From Thinopyrum elongatum (lineage: Eukaryota; Streptophyta; Magnoliopsida; Poales; Poaceae), in contig CM022297.1 of NCBI GenBank assembly GCA_011799875.1, positions 72,863,868-72,927,867 on the forward strand: 64,000 nt of DNA. The letters are read 5' to 3'. Positions 43,905-54,725 of the stretch are shown here, piece by piece. How positions within the stretch are numbered: position 1 is the first letter of the stretch; each line of letters begins with the position of its first letter. The position numbers and the translations under genes are program-made. Below the pieces are notes generated by a model. The model made no database searches. It saw nothing but the letters and a program-made list of their open reading frames with translations, and had not been told where the DNA came from.

Positions 43905-45777
43905 TTACCAAGCTAGGCCAAAAGCCTAAGCTTGGGGGAGTACGTTTTCTCACTGACATTACATTCATGTTCACACATTCATTTCAATTGTCGATGTTCA
44001 TCCTTTTTCATTGTATATCCATGTTAGTTTCATTTTCTCTTTCTTCTTGTGTGTTTGATAAACTTCAAAAATCCAAAAATATTTCTCACTCCTTTTGGTT
44101 TTTCTTTCTTGTTCATTTAGTTCGTAGTATTAAAAGAAAACCCAAAAATATTTCTCGTTTCTTCTTTTGCTTGTTGGGAGATTTCCTGTGTAAATAGTTT
44201 TTCTCGCTTTCTATTTTTCCTTGGTTAGTTTGCTTTCTTCAGAAAAACTAAAAACTCCAAAATCATTTCAGTGTGTTTCTCTGAAATTCTTTTCTTTTTG
44301 TTGAGTTGTCGTAGAGAGAAGACCACAATGAAATTGTTGAGTGGATCTCATATGCATTATTGATTATCCAACAAAGAACCAATATTATCTTGTCTTCTCC
44401 CTTGAATAAAATGTTTGCAGATTCCAGCTTAGTCCACGGCACTCTGGCACTATTATTATTTCAACATCATTCGGTCATGCAAGTGAAAGGCAATAATGAC
44501 GATAATTTGATGAAGTGATTGTGGCAAAAAAAATATGGTATAAACTCTCCTTGTTTTTGTTTTTTTAAATATGTTTAACTCAGTATCCATGATTCAGTAT
44601 ATTATGAGTAAACATGTTTGTGATGACAATTAGGGATTATAGTTGCTCATGCCATGCTTAAGTAGCTAGGAGTGGATAATGATTTTTCATGAATGTCAAT
44701 ATGCATTAAAATGGTTATGATGGATTATGATAGTATCGTATCCTCCTCTGAATGTTTCAAGTGGCTTGACTTGGCACATGTTCACACATGTAGTTGATTC
44801 AAAACCAATGTAGCCTCCACGATATTTATGTTCATGGTGTTCATATCCTACTCATGCTAGAATTCAACGTTAATTATCCGCAATGCATGATTATGACCGT
44901 TGTCGCTCTCTAGTTGGTCGCTTCTCAATCTATTTGCTAGCCTTCGCTTGTAGTAAGTGGAAATAGTGCCTATGCATCCAAATCCTTAAAACCAAAGTTG
45001 TTCCAGATGAGGCCACCATATCTTCCTATATGCGGTATTACTCCGCCGTTCCTAGTAAATTTGCATGTGCCACCTCTAATCATTCAAATAATCATCTGTT
45101 TTGTGTGCCCCTATCGCTCATGGAGCGATGGGGGGCGGTCAGTATCTTCCATGCTAAGCGGGTTATTCTCACGATGGGTGTTTATTCACTTGTCATTGCA
45201 CGACAGAGGCTGGTAATTGGGATGCCTAGTCCTGTAATCAAAATAAAGCAAATACAATGAAAACAAACTCCCCTAGAAAATTGATTGTATGGAGGACACC
45301 CAAGGATTCGGCTAGCCATGGCTTGTGTTTGAATGGTTGAGGAGGAGTAAACTTTACCTTTCCGCTTGGGAACTGCCGATAATGTGTTTAGCATGGAAGA
45401 TATTGAAAATCCTCGGTCGTAACATTGACCGGAAAAGTACACCTCCCAAAATGTATTCATCTCCGATTTAAGCTTCGAGCTCTGGCACCTCTGCAAATCC
45501 ATGCTTCCCTCTGCGAAGGGCCTATCTATTTACTTTTAATGTTGATTCATCACCTTCTCAATTTAAGCACCAGTCCTGAGAGCACTATTGTCAATCTTAT
45601 GCATTGTGTATAGTTGATGATGTGTGCGTCATGACTGGACCTCTTCTACCATGAATTACAATGTTTAGTTGTTGCTTGAACTTTGAAGGTGCTCTGCATT
45701 TATGTTTTGCAGTCTCATAAAGGGCTAGCGAGATACCATGTTATCATATTATCATGATTGTTTTGACAAATTGTTGA
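43905..45777 (+). other. W 3' non-coding region
   Basis: Begins with a polypurine-like tract AAGCTTGGGGGAGT (43928-43941) 23 bp after the stop codon. It contains a long block conserved with W' (about 44990-45245 against 47960-48185) and the CTTCCCTCTGCGAAGGG block (45504-45520). It is cut at 45777 where W' begins. No LTR of W is seen. Confidence 0.75.
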
Positions 45778-47170
45778 TGATAACCCACAAGTCTAGGGGA
45801 TCGCAACAGTTTTCGAGGGTAAAGTATTCAACCCAAATTTATAGATTTGACACAAGGGGAGCCAAAGAATATTTGCAAGTATTAGCAGTTGAGTTGTCAA
45901 TTCAACCACACCTGGAGATTAAATATCTGCAGCAAAGTGATTAGTAGCACAGTAGTATGATAGTTGGATAGCAATGCTAATAGTAATAGCAATGATTTTG
46001 TAACAAGTGTAACAGTAACAGCAGCAGTAGTAACTTAGCAAGAACAATATGTGGAAAACTCGTAGGCATTGGATCGATGAATTCGTTGGATGATATTCAT
46101 CATATAACAGTCATAACCTAGGGCGATACAGAACTAGCTCCAGTTCATAAATATAATGTAGGCATGTATTCTGTAAATAGTCATACGTGCTTATGGAAAA
46201 GAACTTGCATGAAATCTTTTGTCCTACCCTCCCGTGGTAGCGGGGTCCATAAGGAAACTAAGGGATATTAAGGCCTCCTTTTAATAGAGAACCGGAACAA
46301 AGCATTAACACATAGTGAATACATGAACTCCTCAAACTACGGCCATAATCGGAAAGTATCCTGATTATTGCCACCTCGGGGTTTACGGATCATAACACAT
46401 AGCAGGTGCATATGACTAGCAAGATCGGATCTAGAACATAGATATAATGGTGAAAACATAAACGGTTCAGATCTGAAAGCATGGCACCCGGGCCCTAGTG
46501 ACATGCATTAAGCATAACAAAGTCATAGCAACATCAATCTCAGAACATAGTGGATACTAGGGATCAAGCCCTAACAAAACTAACTCGATTACATGATGAG
46601 TCTCATCCAACTCCTCACCGACCAGTGAGCCTACGAAGGAATTACTCACTCCCGGTGGGGGCATCATGGAATTGGTGATGAAGGAGAGTTGGTGATGATG
46701 AAGACCGAAGATTCCCCTCTCCGGAGCCCCGAACGGGCTCTAGATCTGGCCTCCTGATGAAGAACAGGAGGTGGCGGCGGCTCCGTATCATAAAATGCGA
46801 TGAAACTTCCTCTCCTATTTTTTCTCCAAAAATAGGTATTTATGGAGTTGGAATTAGGGTCAGGGGGGCCACGAGGTGACCACAACCCACCAGGGCGCGC
46901 CTGGAGGGGGTGGCGCGCCCTGGTGTATCGTGGCCAGCTAGGGTACCCCCTCTGGTGGTTCTTGGTCCCAGTATTTTTCTTTTATTCTGAAATAATTCTC
47001 CAAAAAGTTTTGTCCAATTCCGAGAACTTTTATTTCTGCACAAAAACAACACCATGGTAGTTCTGCTGAAAACAGCGTCAATCCGAGTTAGTTTCATCCA
47101 AATCATGCAAATTTGGGTCCAAAACAAGAGCAAAAGCGTTAGGAAAAGTAGATACGACGGAAACGTATCA
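45778..47170 (-). repeat. W' 3' LTR (1,393 bp)
   Basis: On the minus strand it starts TGATACGTTTCCGTCGTATC and ends GACTTGTGGGTTATCA. A perfect GC hairpin (arms 46888-46901 and 46912-46925) lies about 43 bp upstream of CATAAATACC (46835-46845). The partner LTR on the right is missing, so W' is truncated there. Confidence 0.88.
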
Positions 47171-47186
47171 ACTCCCCCAAGCTTAA
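47171..47186 (-). promoter_or_regulatory. W' polypurine tract
   Basis: TTAAGCTTGGGGGAGT on the minus strand directly before the LTR. Confidence 0.9.
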
Positions 47187-49254
47187 CCCATTGCTTGTCC
47201 TCAAGCAATCCAGTTGACAAACAGAAAGTGATAAAGAAAAACTTTTACGAACTCTTTTGTTCTTGTTTACATATATATGCTTAAGTAGCACCTAAGTTTT
47301 CAGCAAAGATCATGACTAACCATGTCAACAATAACTCTTAGAGATTATATTAACTCATATCAATGACATAATCAACTAGCGAGCAATAATAAAATATCTC
47401 AAGTGCCAACACTTTGTCAAAACAATCATGATATAATATGATAACAGTGGTATCTCGCTAGCCCTTTCTGAGACCGCAAAACATAAATGCAGAGCACCTC
47501 CAAAGTTCAAGCAGCGACTAAACATTGTAATTCATGGTAGAAAAGATCAAGTCATGATGCATTCAACATTAACTATACACAATGCATGAGGATGACAATA
47601 GTGCTCTCAGGTCTGGCGCTTGATTGAGAGGGTGATGACTCAACATAAAAGTAAATAGATGGTCCCTTCGTAGAGGGAAGCAGGGATTTGCAGAGGTGCC
47701 AGAGCTCAAAGCTTAAATCAGAGATAAATTTAATTTTGGGAGGTGCACCCTTCCTATCAACGTTAGGACCACGATTTATCAATATCTTCCATGCTAAACA
47801 CATTAGTGGCGGTTCCCAAGCGATAAAAGTAAAGGTTTACTCCCCCTCCACCAACAAACACACTCCACAGCTAGCCGAATCTACGGGTACCGTCCATACC
47901 AACAACAATCCTGGGGGAGTTTTGTTTAATTATTTGCAATTTTTTATTTTGGGACTGGGAATCCCTATTACCGCCCCTCTCGTGCAAGGATGAGTGAATA
48001 AACACTCATCATGAGAATAACCTGCTTAGCATGGAAGATAATAACGGCCCCCTGTCGCTCCATGAGTGGTCCAGGCACACAAAACAGATGCTCATTTGAA
48101 ATTTTAGAGGTGGCACATGCAAACTTACTTGGAACGGCAGGGTAATACCGCATATAGGTAGATATGGTGGACTCATCTGGAATAACTTGGGTTTAAATAT
48201 TTTGATGCACAAGCAGTATTCCCATGTAGTACAGGCGAAGGCTAGCAAATAGGTTGAGAAGCGGCCAGCTAGAGAGCGAAAACGGTCATGAACATGCATT
48301 ATGAATAATCAACATTGAATACTAGCATGAGTAGGATATGAACACCATGAACATAAATATCATAGAGGCTATGTTGGTTTTGATTCAACTACATGCGTGA
48401 ACATGTGCCAAGTCAAGCCACTTGAAACATTCAGAGGAGGGTACCGTGTTATCATACTACATCACAAACGTTTTACTGCATGTTGACACACAAGATAAAT
48501 CATTATTCACTCCTAGCTACTTAAGCATGGCATGAGAAACTATAATCTCTAATTGTCATTGCAAACATGTTTGATCATAATATGCTGAATCATGGATACT
48601 AGGCTAAACATATTTAGAAAAACAAAAACAAGTTGAGTTCATACCCGCTTTTCTCTGCCACAGTCACTTCATCAAATATCGTCATTATTGCCTTTCACTT
48701 GCACGACCGAATGATATGAAAATAATAAAAGTGCAAGAGTGCCGTGGACTAAGCTGGAATCTGCAAACATCTTATTCAAAAGGAGAAGACAAAGCAATTT
48801 GGGCTCTTTGTTAGATCAACAATAATGCATATGAGAGCCACTCAACATTTTCATCGTGGTCTTCTCCTTGGTAAAAACACACTAAAATATTTTTGGAGTT
48901 TTTGGTTTTCCTTGAAGAAAGCAAATTAAAGAAGGTAAAACAAAAACGAGAAAAACTATTTACACGGGAGAGCTCCCAACAAGCAAAAGAAGAATCGAGA
49001 AATCTTTTTGGGTTTTCTTTTAATACTACAACTAATTAAACTAGAAAGAAAAACCGAAAAGAAGCAAGAAATATTTTTGGATTTTCTCAAAGTTTTTCAA
49101 ACTCACAAGAAGAAAGCGAGAAAATAAATCTAACATGGATAATACAATGAAAGAGTGTGGACACCGACCACTGGAATGAAATGTGTGAACATGAATATAA
49201 TGTCGGTGGAAATATGTATTCCCCCAATCTTAGGCTTTTGGCCTAGCTTGGTAA
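47187..49254 (-). other. W' 3' non-coding region
   Basis: 2.07 kb, inverted relative to 43905-45777 of W. Conserved blocks at 47644-47682 and 47968-48185. A polypurine-like tract (AGATTGGGGGAATA, 49217-49230) sits 25 bp after the ORF1 stop codon. Confidence 0.75.
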
Positions 49255-50091
49255 TCACCATCCGTGGCCTGCATAGTAGTTAGAGTGATAGCTCACAGAG
49301 GCTCTTGGTGCAGCCTCCTCAGCCCGTCTGGCAGCTTGGACCTCCGCATTGTACGCGCGGGCCTCGCTCTCAAGAACGTAGTATCTTCTCTTACTGTGAG
49401 AATCAAAGAGAGCAGGAGCAGGCAAAACAATAGGTACAATGGGCTCTTTATCGAACCTCAAGTTGTAAGTATAATTAGTGATTGTGCCCTTAAGGAACTT
49501 ATGGCGCTTCATGGCCTCAAAGTCTAAGTACTGCGTGGGTAGGATGGGATCATAAGGTAGAGGTGTAACACCAATCTCTTTAGCTACATGGGAAGCATAA
49601 ATCCCACCATAAAAGTGACCACTGGTAGCATTGTGTTGCAACCTTCGTGCAACGATCGCTCCAAGATTATAACGTTTAATTCCGGTCAGAGCAGTGTGTA
49701 TGCGGCTCAAGTCAGGGGCACATAGTGTGTTGCGATCCTGCTTGCCTAAGATGCATTTGCCATTAAAGAGTGCAAAGTAATGAATTGATGGAAAATGAAT
49801 ACTTTTTATTCTAGCTTGTGTCACTCCTCTATCCTCACCGTAACAAAGACTAGTCAAAAATGACTCATACTCAAATCTTGGTGGCTCGTCCAGCGTACCC
49901 CAATATGGAATTTTGCAGGCATCACATAACACATTTAGAGGCATAGTAAAAGGATGATCATAAAGACAAAACGAAACTCTAGACTCACGAGGATGATATT
50001 TAAATTTCTTAGTGAACGTTTCTGTGAGGTTGAGATGTTGGATGGACTTATCTTCAATGTATGGACTGAGCTCGGTGTTGTGAACATATTG
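49255..50091 (-). pseudogene. W' ORF1-like protein, C-terminal part (split by V)
   Basis: About 280 residues, from EQYVHNTELSPYIEDK to NYYAGHGW. Blocks: CDACKIPYWGTLDEP, GVTQARIKSIHFPSIHYFALFNGKC, YNLGAIVARRLQHN, GGIYASHVA, ALFDSHSKRRYYV. This frame is undamaged, unlike W. The N-terminal part lies across V at 61826-61906 and further right. V interrupts between EEF and EQY (TSD CTCAA, 50092-50096). It is homologous to the W protein, with clear divergence but few gaps. Confidence 0.7.
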
Positions 50092-50096
50092 CTCAA
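50092..50096. repeat. Target-site duplication CTCAA (V)
   Basis: Perfect match at 61826-61830, directly after V's right end. Confidence 0.95.
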
Positions 50097-53000
50097 TGTC
50101 ACGCCCAATATGCGATCCTATCCGAGAGGAACTTGAATGTCCCACCAAGGATAGGGCCGCATATTGAAGACGCTTTGCAAGGTGGATCATTACATCATAC
50201 CATGTACATAATAGTTGGGGATACATACAAAGGCATACAATTGCCAGATGAATACATTAAACATCATACAAAAGAGCAGCATCCGACTATGGATGAAATC
50301 AAATGAAAAACATGAACGACATCCACCCTGCTAGCCCAGGCTACCGACCAGGAACCTATCCCTTGATCGAAGAAGAAGAAGAACCCCAAAACAAGCAAGC
50401 ATCGCTCTCACGTCAGATCATCGCATTACCTGTATCTGCATCTGTTGTTGTAGTAATCTGTGAGCCACGAGGACTTAGAAATCCCATTACCATGGGTATC
50501 AAGACTGGCAAAGCTTAATGGGCATGGAATGGATAAGTGGTGAGGTTGCAGTAGCACTAAGCATTGTATGGTGGCTAACTTACGAGTACAAGAGTAAGAA
50601 GTGTAACTACGCATAACGGTCGCAACTAGTAGTGATCAATAAGTGATCCTGAACTACTTACGAGTCAAACATAACCCTACCGTGTTCTCTTCCCGAACTG
50701 CCTCGAAAAGAGACGGCCACGGTTACGCACGCGGTTGGTGTATTTTAAATTCGGATCTGGTGTCAAGTTCTCTACAACTAGATATTATAAATTTCAAATC
50801 TGCCACATAAACACGGGCACGGCTTCCGAAAAGATTTAACCCTGCAGGGGTGCTCCAAGTGGTCCATTATAAATTACCACGTGCATCCGATGGAACATCC
50901 TCACACCATGAAGAACACGATGCTTACGATAAGGAATTCCGGTGGGCCTGCCTCTCATCAAAGGTAAAAACTAAACCAGCAAGACCTCCCAACGTGTCGA
51001 CGATCCCGATAGGAGCCGCGTATCTTGTTCTCAGGACACGATGGATAAGCAACGTGTACAGGTGCCAGATACCCCATGTTGCCACGGGGCGGCCCCGCAC
51101 AGTGCTCTAGTTTGGACCAGCACCAACAACACTGGCCTCCTGTATTATGTGGAATTAAGGATCCTCGGGTAGCGCTAACTCCCTATGTGTCAATTTATTA
51201 TTATCAGGATTATTATGTTGGCAAATTTTAAAACCAAGTTGGGCCTTGCTGGCAGAGTTCTTTCCTAAGAGATTGGTCAGGGGGTTCCCATACACCCACA
51301 TGTGTTAGGAGCGCTTGTCAAGGAACATAACACCGGTATGACGAAAACTAGGGCGGCAAGAGTGGAACAAAACAACAAGCAAAAGGCTGAGCCTTCCACC
51401 CTTCACCAAGTATATAGATGCATTAATTAAATAAGAGACATTGTGATATCCCATGAAATCCATGTCCCAACATGGAACAACCTGCAACTAGCAACGCTAT
51501 AAGAGGGGCTAAGCAAAGCGGTAACATAGCCAAACAACATTTGCTGGGATGGTGGAAAAGGTAAGAGGCTTATCATGGCAACTTGGGAGGCTTGACAAAC
51601 AAGTGGTAGGTAGCGCGACATAGTGCTAGCATCGAGACAACTAGCAAAGCAAAGATAGTAGTGATATCCAGGATAATGGTCATCTTGCCTGAAATCCCGC
51701 TCGGAAGAAGATCAAGTCCATGAAGTAGACGAACAAACGCAGTCGAACGCATCCTCACAATCGCAATGAAACCAGGAACTATCGAGAAGAAGCACAACCG
51801 GAAAGAAGCAAACAACATAGTAAACAAACAACACATGAACAAGACATGATGCACAACCAAGTATGATGCATGACAAGATTAAATGTTGTTACCCACGTCA
51901 AGAGATGATGCATGAAAGAACCCCACATCAAAGCAAGTTTAAATGAGGCCGGAAACAACACATAACAATTCCGGAAAATCCCCATATGCAAATTTAGAAT
52001 TTGGTACTCATCTGAATTAAACACAATGTTAAAGTGTTTAAACAGCAAGTTAAAGTGCACCATGATGATCTACACATTTTTCTAGTCAAGTTACATATGT
52101 AGATCATTTAATTCAGAGCTACGATCTAGAAGATATGGGCTAAACAAGTTGAACATGGCATTGATGCAAATGCAAGCAAAGCACAATCACAAACACTCCA
52201 AAACATGAATGCAACAATATAATATGAAACATCATGCAAATCTAAGCAAGTTTCATATAGTACATGATCAAAACGGAGCTACAGTTCAACATGTACACAC
52301 AATACAAGTTTAAATAAGAATCTGCCCAAAACAGCAACTAGGCATATTGCAATCATCAAATCAACAAGCTACAGTGACCATATGGGCACAATCTTGATAT
52401 GCACTTAAAGTAGTGATAACATACTTCAATTCATCTTTACTTTTAGGGTTCATAAGCATCATGGTTAATTTACTATGATCCATGCAACATGCAAAGTTCT
52501 ATTACAGATTAGGACACTGAAAAACTGGGCAGACATGAACAGAGTTAATATGATGGCATGTTTGAGGCATGAAATAAATATTCTATAGTGCTTAAACATG
52601 ACATCAAATGGCATATCATGGTAGCACATATCATCAAGCTCAAATCATATAACATGGCATATTCGTAGGAGCAACAAGTTCATGGGAAACATCAAGACAA
52701 CATGCAACCGTGAATTCGAAAATCTGGGAACACAAACATTAACATTATGATGCTGACTTGGCATGCACATAACAGCAAGCATAGCAATTTTAATATTTAT
52801 GAAATTGAAATGAGCATGTAGTAGACAGGCATACTTCAAATTAATCCATGGGCACAAATCCATATGATGCATAGATTAATTAATATGCTTTTTACGAAAT
52901 GGAACATGTTGTTAACAGGATGACAGTTTTTAGCCTGATGGCAACTTGAGAGCAATAAATAGACATGCTACAGCAAGTTTACATAGAAACAAAGGGCATG

Positions 53001-53706
53001 GAAGCAAATTGCACATAACATAGAGCAAATCACGCGAAGGAATCACATGCATATGAGCTATGGATTAGTGGCAGCCATCAAGCAAACATTCAAAGTTATA
53101 ACACTTTTCTATAGTTAGCAGCATCTAACATCAGGATGCACTTTTGCAACGGAGATTACAGTAAGTAGATGAACCCTAACATGAATGCAATTGCAACCAT
53201 CATGTAGAGCACGAAAAGCAGATGCTATTACATACATAAATCATGCTCATAGGATGCACGGTTTGCGAGATACAAGTGTCACAAAATGCAACATGATGTT
53301 GTTTACAGAAAAGACTTGGTCGTTTTAACAGGTTGAGCGCTGGATAGACTAAACGGTGAACATGTGCGGGATAGAGGGGGAACTGCTCACGTTGGGCTTG
53401 GGCTGCAACTGCCCGGGCGAGCTGGGCCACGCGGTGGGCCGAGGCCGGCGGGGAGGCCCACATACGGGAAGGCGGTCGCCTGCCTTCTGCGCCCGCACAA
53501 GGCAGGGGCATGACGGCGGGAGAGCTCCGGCGAGGTGACGGGAAGGCGTCGGAGGCTCGGATCCGGGGAAGGTCGGCGGGAATGGACGGATCCGTCCACT
53601 AGGAGCCGAATCTGACCAACGGCGGCGATGGACGGAGCACCAGCATGGCGGCGGTGAGCTCCTGCGGAAAGAGCACGAGGCGAGGAAGTTAGCGGTGGGA
53701 GAGAAT

Positions 53707-53708
<2 letters not shown>

Positions 53709-53744
<36 letters not shown>
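53709..53744. repeat. (AG)18 microsatellite in V left LTR
   Basis: 36-bp dinucleotide run. The same place in the right LTR has (AG)11 (60830-60851), so it changed length after insertion. Confidence 0.95.
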
Positions 53745-53745
<1 letters not shown>

Positions 53746-54137
53746 AGGGGAGAGAAGAGAGTATGCGCGGGCGGCGAGGTCCGGCCTGGTGGTTTCGATC
53801 ACCGGAGGGGCCGGGGCAGCGAGGTCGAGCAACAGAGCTCGGGAGCTCCTCTCCCTAGAGTGATGCAGGCGAGGGGCGGCTGCGCTCGAGCCCGGCCAGG
53901 CTCCGGATGGGCCCGGCGAGCCGCCGGGAGGCTGGGTGGACAGGGGGTGAGGTGGCGCAATGGGGTTGGAGAGGAGCGGCGGCGTTGGTGGATCTGGCCG
54001 CGACAAGTGGCGGCGATGGATGGGCTCGATGCGGATTTGGAGGAGAAGATGGCGGCTTGGTGGTGGGAGGCTGGCGGCGTGGATCCCGAGGTGGGAGGAG
54101 GCTAGGGTAGGTTTCCAAATGGGGAAGGAGGGGGTTT

Positions 54138-54148
54138 CCTTATATAGG
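54138..54148 (-). promoter_or_regulatory. TATA box of V left LTR
   Basis: CCTATATAAGG, minus strand. Identical box at 61260-61270 in the right LTR. Confidence 0.75.
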
Positions 54149-54710
54149 CAGGGGCTAGGGTTTGAGGGTTTAGGGGGGTTTTCGGACCCTTCGATGATGA
54201 TCGGACGGCTTCGGGTAGAGGAGGGGGTAGCTGGGCCATGGTGGGCTGTGTAGAGGGGTGTGGGCTGGGAAGAGAGAGATGAAATGCGGCCTGGCAACGG
54301 TTTTCGGATACCAAAAATGTCTGACGTTTGATCGGCTATAGTGCCGCAGTTATCCATTGGGGCGTCAAACGGACTCCGAATGCGATGAAATTTGGCAGGC
54401 GGTCTACCTACAATATAACAAGACTGCATGCCAACTTTCAACCCATTCCGTGAACATTTTTATCCCACTTATAAAATAATATTTCGGAGGTGTCGCGAGC
54501 GCGTGCGAGTGTGGTTGGACTCAGAACAGACAATGGAAGGAACATGGAGGAGCCGACAACTATGAACGGATGCAAGTTTTGAAAAGAATGACGGCACGAG
54601 TGCTGATGCAATGCGAATGATGCGATGGTGAATGCAACAAACAACTGAAACACATGGCGACAACGAAAATAAACGGAAGGCAACTGGAGCATCGATCTCA
54701 GGGCGTCACA

Positions 54711-54725
54711 ACACTCCCCCACTAA
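54711..54725 (-). promoter_or_regulatory. V polypurine tract
   Basis: TTAGTGGGGGAGTGT on the minus strand, next to the LTR. It is preceded by an imperfect AGATCTCGGGACGATATCT hairpin. Confidence 0.85.

Larger units (their letters stand above)
50097..54710 (-). repeat. V left (3') LTR
   Basis: Matches the right LTR along its length. On the minus strand: U3 to about 54150, TATA box CCTATATAAGG (54138-54148), GC-rich leader (53340-54130) with an (AG)18 run at 53709-53744, then an AT-rich part with no gene. The 250-residue frame at 53689-54441 crosses the TATA box and is not called. Confidence 0.93.

Noticed and set aside
45030..45260. Small conserved protein MRYYSAVPSKFACATS
   Set aside because: Differences between the two copies show no third-position excess (11, 7, 10), so I treat it as conserved non-coding sequence.
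45773..45777. GTTGA as TSD of W' with a second copy near 62823
   Set aside because: No W sequence resumes after 62826 and no W' right LTR is seen, so the match is probably chance.
53689..54441. 250-residue minus-strand ORF in V's LTR
   Set aside because: It crosses the TATA box and is proline/serine-rich from GC content. The right LTR counterpart is interrupted.
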